This document shows positions 23,592-31,687 of a DNA stretch of 41,243 nt, piece by piece. How positions within the stretch are numbered: position 1 is the stretch's first letter; each line of letters opens with the position of its first letter. A model generated the notes under the pieces. That model ran no database searches and was not told the DNA's origin. It saw nothing but the letters and a program-made list of their open reading frames with translations. This DNA comes from an uncultured Lachnospiraceae bacterium (GTDB lineage Bacteria; Bacillota; Clostridia; Lachnospirales; Lachnospiraceae). Position numbers and translations under genes: made by a program. Where the stretch lies: the NCBI GenBank assembly GCA_910585895.1, contig CAJUHY010000010.1:19806-61048 (forward strand). The letters are read 5' to 3'.

Positions 23592-24749
23592 ATGAAACGG
23601 ATATTTTTGATTGTGTTAGACAGCGTGGGTATTGGAGAAATGCCGGATGCTGCGGATTTTGGAGATGAGGGAAGCCATACGGTTCGTGCGGCAGCTTCAA
23701 GTAAATATTTTTCCATGCCTAATATGAGGAAATTAGGATTGTTTAATATTGATGGGATAGAAACTGGAGATCCGGAAGATACGCCTATGGGAGCCTTTGC
23801 CAGAATGGCAGAAGCCTCCAAGGGAAAAGACACGACAATCGGACATTGGGAGATTGCAGGTGTTATATCGCCGCAGCCGCTGCCAACTTACCCACAGGGA
23901 TTTCCCAAAGAGGTTATTCGTGAATTTTCGGAAAAAACCGGGTGCGGAGTGCTCTGCAACAGACCTTATTCCGGAACAGAGGTAATCAGGGACTATGGTG
24001 AGCAGCATATGAAAAGTAAAGATTTGATTGTCTATACTTCTGCAGATTCCGTTTTCCAGGTGGCAGCGCACGAAGCGGTTGTTCCAGTGGAAGAATTGTA
24101 TCGCTATTGTCAGATTGCGCGGGATATGCTGGTGGGCAGGCATGGCGTAGGCAGGGTAATTGCCCGTCCATTTGAGGGAGAACCCGGGAGTTTCAGCAGG
24201 ACTGTACGGCGGCATGATTTTTCCTTGACCCCGCCGAAGACGACGATGCTCGATTTGCTTGCGGAGCATGGTAAGGAAGTCTTGGGCGTTGGCAAGATTT
24301 ATGATATTTTTGCTGGTAAGAGTGTAACGGACTTTGTGAGGACCAGCGGCAATGCAGATGGCATAGACAAGACGCTGGCGTATATGGAGCGTGAATTTGA
24401 AGGTCTTTGTTTTGTCAATCTGGTGGATTTTGATATGCTCTATGGGCACAGGAATGATGTAGATGGGTATGCCAAGGCACTGACTTATTTTGATGGACGG
24501 CTGCCGGAAATTCTACATAAAATGAGGGAAGAGGATATTCTGATGATTACTGCAGATCATGGCTGCGACCCATCTACACCGTCCACGGACCATTCCCGGG
24601 AATACACGCCGCTTGTGATGTATGGGAAAAATATTCCCGCCGGGCGAAATTTTGGTACCAGGTCCACGTTTGCTGACATTGGCGCAACGGCGCTTGGTTA
24701 TTTTGGTATTGAGTTGCAGATAGATGGGCGGAGTATGCTGGAGGAATGA
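23592..24749 (+). CDS. deoB: Phosphopentomutase
   Basis: Interconverts (deoxy)ribose 1-phosphate and 5-phosphate, linking nucleoside phosphorolysis (deoD, earlier in the window) to central metabolism. The 385-aa alkaline-phosphatase-fold enzyme has the metal motif DSVGIGEMPDAADFGDEGSHT near residue 9, the phospho-acceptor segment GKDTTIGHWE, the FVNLVDFDMLYGHR loop and the metal site TADHGCDPSTPSTDHSREY. Length is normal. ATG 23592 follows GGAGG (23578-23582) at 9 bp; an in-frame TTG at 23583 abuts the ribosome binding site. The MATE gene begins 2 bp after its stop. Confidence 0.97.
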   Translation: MKRIFLIVLDSVGIGEMPDAADFGDEGSHTVRAAASSKYFSMPNMRKLGLFNIDGIETGDPEDTPMGAFARMAEASKGKDTTIGHWEIAGVISPQPLPTYPQGFPKEVIREFSEKTGCGVLCNRPYSGTEVIRDYGEQHMKSKDLIVYTSADSVFQVAAHEAVVPVEELYRYCQIARDMLVGRHGVGRVIARPFEGEPGSFSRTVRRHDFSLTPPKTTMLDLLAEHGKEVLGVGKIYDIFAGKSVTDFVRTSGNADGIDKTLAYMEREFEGLCFVNLVDFDMLYGHRNDVDGYAKALTYFDGRLPEILHKMREEDILMITADHGCDPSTPSTDHSREYTPLVMYGKNIPAGRNFGTRSTFADIGATALGYFGIELQIDGRSMLEE

Positions 24750-24750
24750 A

Positions 24751-26100
24751 ATGAAAGCAAAATCTTATGAAATTGATATGTGCAGCGGTCCCCTGTTTCC
24801 CAAAATCCTGGCGTTTTCGGTTCCACTGATGTTATCCGGTATTTTGCAGCTATTGTTTAATGCTGCGGATATGATAGTCGTGGGAAGGTTTGCGGGAAAT
24901 ACAGCTTTGGCAGCTGTAGGCGCAAATGCTGCGTTAATCAACCTGCTGACAAATCTGTTTATCGGATTTTCGATTGGGGCAAATGTACTGGTGGCGCAGT
25001 TTTATGGCGCTGGCAAAGAGCGGGACATGAGTGAGACAGTGCACAGCGCTATTGTACTGAGTTTGTTATGCGGCGGCATTCTCTTGGTGTTGGGGATTTT
25101 GGCAGCGCCGCAGATTTTAATTCTTATGGGAACGCCGGAGAATGTATTGGGGCAGGCAGTACTGTATATCCGTATTTATTTTATCGGTATTCCGGTACTG
25201 CTGCTATACAATTTCGGGAGTTCAATCCTGCGGGCTGTCGGTGATACGAAGCGGCCGCTGTATTATCTGCTGACCGCAGGAATTATCAATGTTATTTTGA
25301 ACCTGATATTTGTAATTGGCTTGCGCATGGGAGTGGCAGGCGTTGCTTTGGCGACTGTGTTTTCCCAGAGCGTATCCGCGGCGCTTGTATTACGGTGTAT
25401 GATGCATATGGAGGGCGGCTGTCGGGTGGAGCTGGCGAAGCTTAAGATAAACAGGGGGAAGATGCTGCAGATTATGCGGATTGGCTTTCCGGCAGGATTG
25501 CAGGGAACGGTCTTTTCCCTGTCAAATGTGCTGATTCAGTCTTCGGTTAATTCTTTTGGCTCTGTGGCAGTTGCCGGGAACACGGCGGGACAGAATATTG
25601 AAGGATTTATCTATATGGCAATGAATACGTTCCACCAGACGGCGCTTAGTTTTTCCAGCCAGAATTTCGGCGCGGGAAATTATAAGCGGATAGGGAAGGT
25701 TTTTTTGGAATGCCTTGGTTTGGTGACGTTTGTAGGGCTTTCTCTGGGATGGCTGGCGTATCTTTTCGGTAATCAGCTTCTGGGGATTTATTCTTCGGAC
25801 CCCCAAGTAATTGAAGTGGGGCTTTTGCGGATGTCAGTTATCTGTACCATGTACTGTCTTTGCGGAATTATGGATGTTACCGTGGGGGAACTGCGCGGCA
25901 TCGGCTGTTCAGTGCTCCCCATGGCAGTATCCGTGCTGGGTGTCTGCGCTTTCCGGGTATTTTGGATTTTTACAATCTTTCAGCAGTCCCGAAGCCTGTG
26001 GATGTTATATGTCTCCTATCCGGTATCATGGGTCTTGACAGCGGCTGTGAATATGGTATGCTTTATGCTGGTCCGAAAGAAGCAGAGGGCTCTTATATAA
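24751..26100 (+). CDS. MATE-family efflux transporter
   Basis: A 449-aa twelve-helix transporter of the MATE (multidrug and toxic compound extrusion) family, Na+- or H+-coupled. The family start PLFPKILAFSVPLMLSGILQ and the NAADMIVVGRF motif are clear, repeated in the second half as FPAGLQGTVFSLSNVLIQSSVNSFG. Substrate cannot be told. ATG 24751 follows GGAGG at 24740-24744, within the end of deoB; the earlier in-frame ATG at 24724 has no site. It is likely co-transcribed with deoB. The next gene, prfC, starts 51 bp later. Confidence 0.92.
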   Translation: MKAKSYEIDMCSGPLFPKILAFSVPLMLSGILQLLFNAADMIVVGRFAGNTALAAVGANAALINLLTNLFIGFSIGANVLVAQFYGAGKERDMSETVHSAIVLSLLCGGILLVLGILAAPQILILMGTPENVLGQAVLYIRIYFIGIPVLLLYNFGSSILRAVGDTKRPLYYLLTAGIINVILNLIFVIGLRMGVAGVALATVFSQSVSAALVLRCMMHMEGGCRVELAKLKINRGKMLQIMRIGFPAGLQGTVFSLSNVLIQSSVNSFGSVAVAGNTAGQNIEGFIYMAMNTFHQTALSFSSQNFGAGNYKRIGKVFLECLGLVTFVGLSLGWLAYLFGNQLLGIYSSDPQVIEVGLLRMSVICTMYCLCGIMDVTVGELRGIGCSVLPMAVSVLGVCAFRVFWIFTIFQQSRSLWMLYVSYPVSWVLTAAVNMVCFMLVRKKQRALI

Positions 26101-26151
26101 TGCAGGGATAATTTTGTTATGGAAATTGGCAACAGAAAGTGAGGAATTGTT

Positions 26152-27741
26152 TTGGCAGAGTTACAAAAGGAAATCGAAAAGCGCAGGACATTTGCAATTA
26201 TATCGCACCCAGATGCCGGGAAGACAACTTTGACGGAAAAGTTTCTCCTCTATGGAGGGGCAATTAATCTGGCAGGTTCCGTGAAGGGTAAGGCAACGGC
26301 TAGACATGCCGTTTCCGACTGGATGGAGATTGAGAAGGAGAGAGGTATTTCTGTAACTTCTTCTGTACTGCAGTTTAATTATGGGGGGTACTGTATCAAT
26401 ATCCTGGATACTCCGGGACATCAGGACTTCTCTGAGGACACATATCGTACCTTGATGGCGGCTGATTCGGCAGTCATGGTGATTGATGGCTCTAAGGGTG
26501 TGGAGGCACAGACAAGAAAACTGTTTAAGGTTTGTGTTATGCGCCATATCCCAATTTTTACTTTTATCAATAAGATGGACCGGGACGCGAACGATACTTT
26601 TGATTTGCTGGATGAGATTGAGAAAGAGCTTGGCATTGCAACCTGCCCAATCAACTGGCCGATTGGCTCCGGCAAAAACTTCAAAGGCATTTATGACAGA
26701 AATACCAAAGAAATCATGACTTTTGCGGATACCTTAAAGGGCACCAAGGAAGGAGTTCAGCGGAATATAGCCATTGACGCGCCGGAAATGGAGGCGGAGA
26801 TTGGTACGGATTACAAGGAAACACTTTTGGAAGAAATTGAACTGCTGGACGGCGCCAGCGCGGAATTTGACATGGATTTGGTGGCAAAGGGCGAATTGTC
26901 TCCTGTGTTTTTCGGTTCTGCATTGACAAATTTCGGCGTGGAGACCTTTTTGCAGCATTTTCTGCAGATGACCTCATCACCGCTGCCCAGAAAAGCAGAT
27001 ATCGGGGAAGTTGACCCGTTTTCGGCGGATTTTTCTGCCTTTGTCTTCAAAATTCAGGCGAACATGAATAAGGCACATCGGGACCGGATTGCTTTTATGC
27101 GCATCTGTTCCGGTAGATTTGAGGCGGGTATGGAGGTGACCCATATCCAGGGAGCGCGGAAGATGCGGCTTTCCCAGCCGCAGCAGATGATGGCCCAGGA
27201 GCGTAAGATTATTGAGGAGGCGTATGCAGGCGATATTATAGGTGTCTTTGACCCAGGCATTTTCTCTATTGGAGATACAATCACTACTGCTGCCGATAAA
27301 TTTGCTTTTGAAGGCATTCCTACGTTCGCACCGGAACATTTTGCCAGAGTGCGCCAGCTGGACACGATGAAGCGCAAGCAGTTTGTAAAGGGAATTACGC
27401 AGATTGCCCAGGAGGGCGCGATTCAGATTTTTCAGGAATACAATACCGGAATGGAAGAGATTATCGTGGGTGTGGTTGGCGTTCTGCAGTTTGATGTGTT
27501 AAAGTATCGTCTGGAAAATGAATACAATGTCGATATCCGCCTGGAGCAGCTTCCCTATGAGCATATCCGCTGGATTGAAAATAAAGAAATTGACATGGAT
27601 AAACTCACAGGTACTTCAGATATGAAAAAGATTCAGGATTTGAAAGGGAATCCGCTGCTTTTGTTTGTCAATAGCTGGAGCGTAGGCATGACGCTGGACC
27701 GGAACGAGGGCTTGGAACTGTCAGAATTTGGACGTAATTAA
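26152..27741 (+). CDS. prfC: Peptide chain release factor 3
   Basis: Translational GTPase that recycles RF1/RF2 from the ribosome after termination. The 529-aa protein has G1 SHPDAGKTTLTEK (about residues 18-30), the RGISVTSS switch I, DTPGHQDFSEDTYRTL (G3) and NKMDRD (G4). The domain II and III region ends in VGVVGVLQFDVLKYRLENEY, the RF3 hallmark that separates it from EF-G. The start is a TTG at 26152 with GTGAGG 7 bp upstream; no in-frame ATG is better. Downstream lies an unusual palindromic element, probably acting as terminator. Confidence 0.96.
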   Translation: MAELQKEIEKRRTFAIISHPDAGKTTLTEKFLLYGGAINLAGSVKGKATARHAVSDWMEIEKERGISVTSSVLQFNYGGYCINILDTPGHQDFSEDTYRTLMAADSAVMVIDGSKGVEAQTRKLFKVCVMRHIPIFTFINKMDRDANDTFDLLDEIEKELGIATCPINWPIGSGKNFKGIYDRNTKEIMTFADTLKGTKEGVQRNIAIDAPEMEAEIGTDYKETLLEEIELLDGASAEFDMDLVAKGELSPVFFGSALTNFGVETFLQHFLQMTSSPLPRKADIGEVDPFSADFSAFVFKIQANMNKAHRDRIAFMRICSGRFEAGMEVTHIQGARKMRLSQPQQMMAQERKIIEEAYAGDIIGVFDPGIFSIGDTITTAADKFAFEGIPTFAPEHFARVRQLDTMKRKQFVKGITQIAQEGAIQIFQEYNTGMEEIIVGVVGVLQFDVLKYRLENEYNVDIRLEQLPYEHIRWIENKEIDMDKLTGTSDMKKIQDLKGNPLLLFVNSWSVGMTLDRNEGLELSEFGRN

Positions 27742-27814
27742 GCGCTGCCAATATTCAGCAAATCAACCCCTGGAATTTTTGAGACAGTTTCCCCATTTTT
27801 TATAACAGACGATA

Positions 27815-27952
27815 TTATAGTACCAAAAGGTCTTGCTGCCTTTGGCAGCATAGACATCTTGCACAAAAAGCGTCTGGAAAGCTAGCTTTCCAGACGCTTT
27901 TATGTGCAAAGTGTTTCCAGCGCTTTGCGCTGGAAACCTTTTGGTACTATAA
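27815..27952. repeat. 138-bp four-way-junction palindromic element
   Basis: A perfect 16-bp outer inverted repeat, TTATAGTACCAAAAGG (27815-27830) and its complement (27937-27952), encloses three hairpins: TGCTGCC-TTT-GGCAGCA (27834-27850), a 36-bp perfect palindrome with half AAAAGCGTCTGGAAAGCT (27866-27901) extended by TTGCACA/TGTGCAA (27859-27865, 27903-27909), and GTTTCCAGCGC-TTT-GCGCTGGAAAC (27913-27937). It lies between the converging prfC and deacetylase genes. The central A-tract/T-tract hairpin would work as a bidirectional terminator. Terminal repeats suggest a MITE-like mobile origin; no transposase is present. Confidence 0.85.
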
Positions 27953-27975
27953 AATTACAAAATAGGGAATTCAAA

Positions 27976-29061
27976 TTACTGGAACACTTTGAATTCATAC
28001 CCCTGTGCCCTGACCTGGTCAATGAAATCTCCTAATATCTGAGTATTTGTTTCAGATTCCGCATGAAGCAGGTAAATAGCTCCCGGGTGCAATTTGCTCA
28101 CGGCTTTCTGGAGACTCTCGGCTGGGTCCGGTTGGTTTTCCACATCGTAGTCCAGATAAGCAAAGCTCCAGAATACGCTTTTGTAGTTGAGATTGTTGAT
28201 TAGGGCGATGGACTGCTGGCTGAATTTGCCGGCAGGATAGCGGAACAGATGCATGTCATAGCCGAACTGTTCTTTGATATAGCGGTGGTTCTCGTTAATC
28301 TCGTTGGTCTGTGTCTCAATGTCCTGAGAAGGCAGACCGGCGGCGGGGTGAGTGACACTGTGGTTACCAACCTCATGTCCTTCATCAATCATGCGCTGTA
28401 CTAAATCCGGATTCTGTTCCGCGTAGGGTTTCGTGACAAAAAATACCACATGTACGTCTTTTTCTTTCAGAGTATCCATGATACGCGAGGAACAGCCGTA
28501 TTCGTAGCCTTCGTCCATAGTCAGGTAAATCACTTTTTTCTCAGGCTCGTCCTTGATGAAATAAGCGTTATACATGCCGTATTTCTCCTGATACTGCATA
28601 CAGCCTGCCGGACGGTTATATTCATCTAAGTCCCCGCCTTGTCCCCAATCGAGGCAGGTCGTATCCAGCCCGTTTAGGTCAATCTGTTCATTCGCAAGCA
28701 CAATGCCGTTTTCGGTGGGGCGTTCATCAAACCCTTGCGGGTTGTCCAAATCAGCAAGGGTAAATTCTTTGGCAGAATCTTCCTCAGCGTCAGAAGATTC
28801 ATTGTCATCAGTCTTTTTATCTGCTTCCGTATCGGTAGGGGGGGTATCTGAATTGTTCTTAGCCAAAGCAGCTTCTAATATGCTTCTGCCGAATTCTGAG
28901 ATGGCTGCCTGCGGACCGGGCGCCTCCTGTTTCGATTTGCTGTCGGAAGTGAATGCACGGACAACGCCTATGCCTGCGAGGAGAACGCAGAGCAGTGGTA
29001 TTACGTAGGCGATTATCCGCGGTGTGTAATATTTTTTTCTTCTTCGTCTTTTCTTATTCAT
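27976..29061 (-). CDS. PdaA-like polysaccharide deacetylase (CE4 family)
   Basis: A 361-aa membrane-anchored enzyme. It has a very basic start (MNKKRRRRKK), one membrane helix (about 14-35), an Asp/Thr/Glu-rich linker (about 65-95), then a NodB-type domain. Motifs: MDEGYEYG with the catalytic Asp, the metal-binding HSVTHP, FRYPAGKFS with the conserved Arg, and a late LLHAES. The DEGYE variant and EVGNHSVTHPAAG segment resemble PdaA, which deacetylates muramic acid during spore-cortex formation. Assignment to PdaA itself rather than a vegetative homologue is inference. I chose ATG 29061 with AAAGGA upstream; the frame extends to 29145 over the promoter. Confidence 0.9.
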   Translation of the reverse strand: MNKKRRRRKKYYTPRIIAYVIPLLCVLLAGIGVVRAFTSDSKSKQEAPGPQAAISEFGRSILEAALAKNNSDTPPTDTEADKKTDDNESSDAEEDSAKEFTLADLDNPQGFDERPTENGIVLANEQIDLNGLDTTCLDWGQGGDLDEYNRPAGCMQYQEKYGMYNAYFIKDEPEKKVIYLTMDEGYEYGCSSRIMDTLKEKDVHVVFFVTKPYAEQNPDLVQRMIDEGHEVGNHSVTHPAAGLPSQDIETQTNEINENHRYIKEQFGYDMHLFRYPAGKFSQQSIALINNLNYKSVFWSFAYLDYDVENQPDPAESLQKAVSKLHPGAIYLLHAESETNTQILGDFIDQVRAQGYEFKVFQ

Positions 29062-29112
29062 GGTAATCACAATCCTTTTCCTGAAATAAATGATAACTAA
29101 AATCCATTCACT

Positions 29113-29141
29113 ATTATACACAAAATCAGAGATAATTGAAA
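29113..29141 (-). promoter_or_regulatory. Promoter of the PdaA-like deacetylase
   Basis: On the minus strand TTTCAA (29141-29136), a 17-bp spacer and a perfect TATAAT (29118-29113) lie 52 bp before the ATG. The -35 is weaker than consensus. Confidence 0.6.
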
Positions 29142-29181
29142 TCATTAAAATGAAAAGAATTATGAAATATTTCTTTAGATT

Positions 29182-29892
29182 CTATAAAGTCTCCTCATCG
29201 TCTGCCATACGGTAGCCTACGCCGACTTCCGTGAAAATATATACGGGTTCCGCAGGGTTCTTTTCTAATTTTCTGCGGATATTTGCCATGTTTACACGCA
29301 AAATCTTATTGTCGGATTCTGCATAAGGTCCCCATACATTGTTCATAACTGCTGAGTAGGTCATTACCTTGCCGGAGTTCTGGGCGAGGAAAGCGACAAT
29401 TTTATATTCAATAGGCGTCAGATGTATGGACTGCTGGTCAATGGTAATCGTGCGTTTATAAAAATCAATCTCTAAACCTTTTGCACGGTAAAGATGAGGA
29501 AGGGCGCTGCGGTCATTTCCCAAAGGATTGCTGTGGCGCAGGGAAGTGCGGATTCTTGCCATCAGTTCAGATGTCCCGAATGGTTTGGTCAGGTAATCGT
29601 CTGCTCCGGCATCAAGTGCCCTTACTTTATCAATTTCTAAGGTACGGGCGGAAACTACGATTATAGGGCGGTTGGACCAGGTACGAAAACGCTGTATCAC
29701 TTCCATGCCGTCCATATCGGGAAGCCCTAAATCTAATAGCAGGATATCCGGGCACAGGGAAGTTGCAAGGGAGAGGGCTTCGCTGCCAGTGGAAGCGCAA
29801 CTTACCCGATAGCCCTGTGAGGAGAGCGTTTTTGAAATAAAATTGCAGATATTTTTCTCATCTTCGATAACTAATACGTTAAATTTATTCAT
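29182..29892 (-). CDS. KdpE-like OmpR-family response regulator
   Basis: A 236-aa two-component regulator: receiver domain (VLVIEDEKN, phospho-acceptor Asp in LLLDLGLPDMDGM, the DDYLTKPFG segment with conserved Lys) followed by an OmpR/PhoB winged helix (LTPIEYKIVAFLAQNSGKV, VWGPYAESDNKILRVNMANI, ending GVGYRM). This is the KdpE branch. AAAGGAGGGAG precedes ATG 29892; the longer frame has no site. It overlaps the end of its kinase gene by 8 bp, so the two are co-translated. No kdpFABC potassium pump genes lie nearby, so the target is unknown. Confidence 0.9.
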   Translation of the reverse strand: MNKFNVLVIEDEKNICNFISKTLSSQGYRVSCASTGSEALSLATSLCPDILLLDLGLPDMDGMEVIQRFRTWSNRPIIVVSARTLEIDKVRALDAGADDYLTKPFGTSELMARIRTSLRHSNPLGNDRSALPHLYRAKGLEIDFYKRTITIDQQSIHLTPIEYKIVAFLAQNSGKVMTYSAVMNNVWGPYAESDNKILRVNMANIRRKLEKNPAEPVYIFTEVGVGYRMADDEETL

Positions 29893-30964
29893 ATGCTCCC
29901 TCCTTTGGTAATGTAAACAGAAATTCTGCGCCGCTGCCATGGTTTCTTGCGCTGATTGTGCCATGATGCGCGGTAATAATACTATGGCAGATGGAAAGTC
30001 CGATACCCATTCCTTTGTGAGCATCGGAGGAGGAAGTATCGGAATAAGTCCCATCAAATAGATGGTTCAGGTGTTCTTCATTGAGCCCAATGCCATAGTC
30101 AATTACTCGAAAATGAACGCTTTCAGGCTGATTTTCTGCTACAAGCCGGATAGGCAGCTTGCTGCTTGCATGTATCAGGGCATTTTCCATCAGGTTGATG
30201 AGGACCTGCTCAATTAACATGGCGTCCATGGGAATCATTAATATTTCCATAGGGACTGTCACGTCAATCTCAGCATAGGGAATACGTTTTTTCAGTCGTG
30301 TGACAGACTCTGCCACCACTTCATCCAGAACTTCCAGAGACATATTTAGTTCCCCGCCCGTTGTCTGTATTTGGGTGACGGATAAGAGGTTTTCTACCAT
30401 ATTCAGAAGCCAATTGGCATCATCATGAATGGTATGGATAAGCTCCAGACGTTCAAGCATCTGGTAATTATCCCAGTTTTCCTCCAGGGAAGCGCTGGCG
30501 CCTAAGATACTGGTCAGAGGGGTGCGCAGGTCATGAGAGACTGCGCGCAGAAGGTTTGCGCGGAGCTTTTCTTTCTCTGCTTCTAAAAGCTGCTGTTCGC
30601 GGGCAGTGAGAATCCGTGCCTGCTGTCTCATATGGGTGGCGGCAATGCTGGCTATTGAAAAAAGTACCCCCATACACAGAAAAGTAGCCGGATAATCTGG
30701 CTGTGAAAAGTCTATACTATAATAGGGATAAGTAAAAAAGCCATTAATACAGATTACTCCGCAAACAGCAGCGAAGATGCCGCAAAGGTGACCATTTGTG
30801 CAGTTGGCGATGGTAATAATGCCGATAACATAAAGCAGAGCAATGTTGGCAGGATTATTAGAGATGTGGAGAAACAAAATAAAGGCAAGACCGGTAATTA
30901 ATACCAGCAGCCCGATGGTGATGGTTAAATCAAACAACGTGCGTTTTAATTGTTCCTTTTTCAT
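29885..30964 (-). CDS. KdpD-like sensor histidine kinase lacking the N-terminal sensor domains
   Basis: A 359-aa kinase corresponding to the C-terminal half of KdpD: four membrane helices of the DUF4118 type (about 11-110), a short linker coiled coil, HisKA with His144 in AVSHDLRTPLTSI, and an HATPase with ENALIHAS, DYGIGL and GMGIGLSICHSI. The KdpD nucleotide-binding and universal-stress domains that normally precede the helices are absent, and no upstream gene supplies them. Start is ATG 30964 with AAAGGAG upstream. The signal may differ from potassium. It is the first gene of a two-gene operon with the response regulator. Confidence 0.9.
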   Translation of the reverse strand: MKKEQLKRTLFDLTITIGLLVLITGLAFILFLHISNNPANIALLYVIGIITIANCTNGHLCGIFAAVCGVICINGFFTYPYYSIDFSQPDYPATFLCMGVLFSIASIAATHMRQQARILTAREQQLLEAEKEKLRANLLRAVSHDLRTPLTSILGASASLEENWDNYQMLERLELIHTIHDDANWLLNMVENLLSVTQIQTTGGELNMSLEVLDEVVAESVTRLKKRIPYAEIDVTVPMEILMIPMDAMLIEQVLINLMENALIHASSKLPIRLVAENQPESVHFRVIDYGIGLNEEHLNHLFDGTYSDTSSSDAHKGMGIGLSICHSIITAHHGTISARNHGSGAEFLFTLPKEGAYE

Positions 30965-31218
30965 TTATACTCCTTTGTATTTTAGAACTATCAATAGTTT
31001 CTGACTTTACTGTAACACGAAGAAAATAGTGTTTCAAGGAAGAATAAAAATTTTAACGCTTTTTTAACAAAAAATATTTCTGAATGAGAAAATATATGAT
31101 ATTCTTAAAATATAGTTGACTGTACAGAACTTCAAGCTGCAGATATGCTGGCAGAGCTGTCATTCGTCTCAGGGGGTTCTGAATAGTTACAAAATATATT
31201 AATCTAGGAGGAATTGAT

Positions 31219-31530
31219 ATGGCAGTAGTTAAGATTACAGCGGATAATTTTGAGGAAGAAGTAATTAATAGCAAGATACCGGTACTGATAGATTTTTGGG
31301 CAACCTGGTGCGGACCCTGCCAGATGCAGGGACCGGTAGTGGATGAGGTGGCAGACGAATTTGCCGGTAAGCTGAAGGTCGGAAAAATCAATGTGGATGA
31401 AGAGGGAAGCCTTGCACAGAAATATAGTGTCATGAGCATTCCCACGCTTATTTTATTTGAGAATGGAGAAGTAATTAAGAAAGAAATGGGATTCCATTCT
31501 CTGGAAGAAATAAAAACGATGATCCCTTGA
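31219..31530 (+). CDS. trxA: Thioredoxin
   Basis: A 103-aa cytosolic disulfide reductase. The active site WCGPC sits in IDFWATWCGPCQMQGPVVDE and the cis-Pro loop in SVMSIPTLILFENGE. Length is normal. AGGAGGAATTGAT precedes ATG 31219. The 254-bp region before it (30965-31218), shared with the divergent kinase operon, is AT-rich; I see only weak promoter candidates there. A clear intrinsic terminator follows, so it is a single-gene unit ahead of recA. Confidence 0.95.
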   Translation: MAVVKITADNFEEEVINSKIPVLIDFWATWCGPCQMQGPVVDEVADEFAGKLKVGKINVDEEGSLAQKYSVMSIPTLILFENGEVIKKEMGFHSLEEIKTMIP

Positions 31531-31555
31531 CGAAATATTTTGCAGACTTTATAAT

Positions 31556-31594
31556 AAAGAGCAGTTACTTCATGTAGCTGTTCTTTTTTCTTTT
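31556..31594 (+). terminator. Intrinsic terminator of trxA
   Basis: AAGAGCAG-TTAC pairs with GTA-G-CTGTTCTT (one G-T pair), followed by a T-rich run at 31583-31594. It separates trxA from the recA promoter. Confidence 0.8.
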
Positions 31595-31614
31595 CCCAAA
31601 TCAAAAGATTATTG

Positions 31615-31667
31615 TTGACAATCCCCGAAGGATGTATTAGTATATCATATATACGAACATAAGTTCG
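31615..31667 (+). promoter_or_regulatory. recA promoter with LexA (SOS) box
   Basis: TTGACA (31615-31620), 17 bp and TAGTAT (31638-31643) form the promoter. CGAACATAAGTTCG at 31654-31667 is a perfect match to the Gram-positive LexA consensus CGAAC-N4-GTTCG and overlaps the transcription start, so SOS repression of recA (and likely recX) is expected. Confidence 0.9.
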
Positions 31668-31687
31668 CAGTAAGAAGGAGAATGAAT

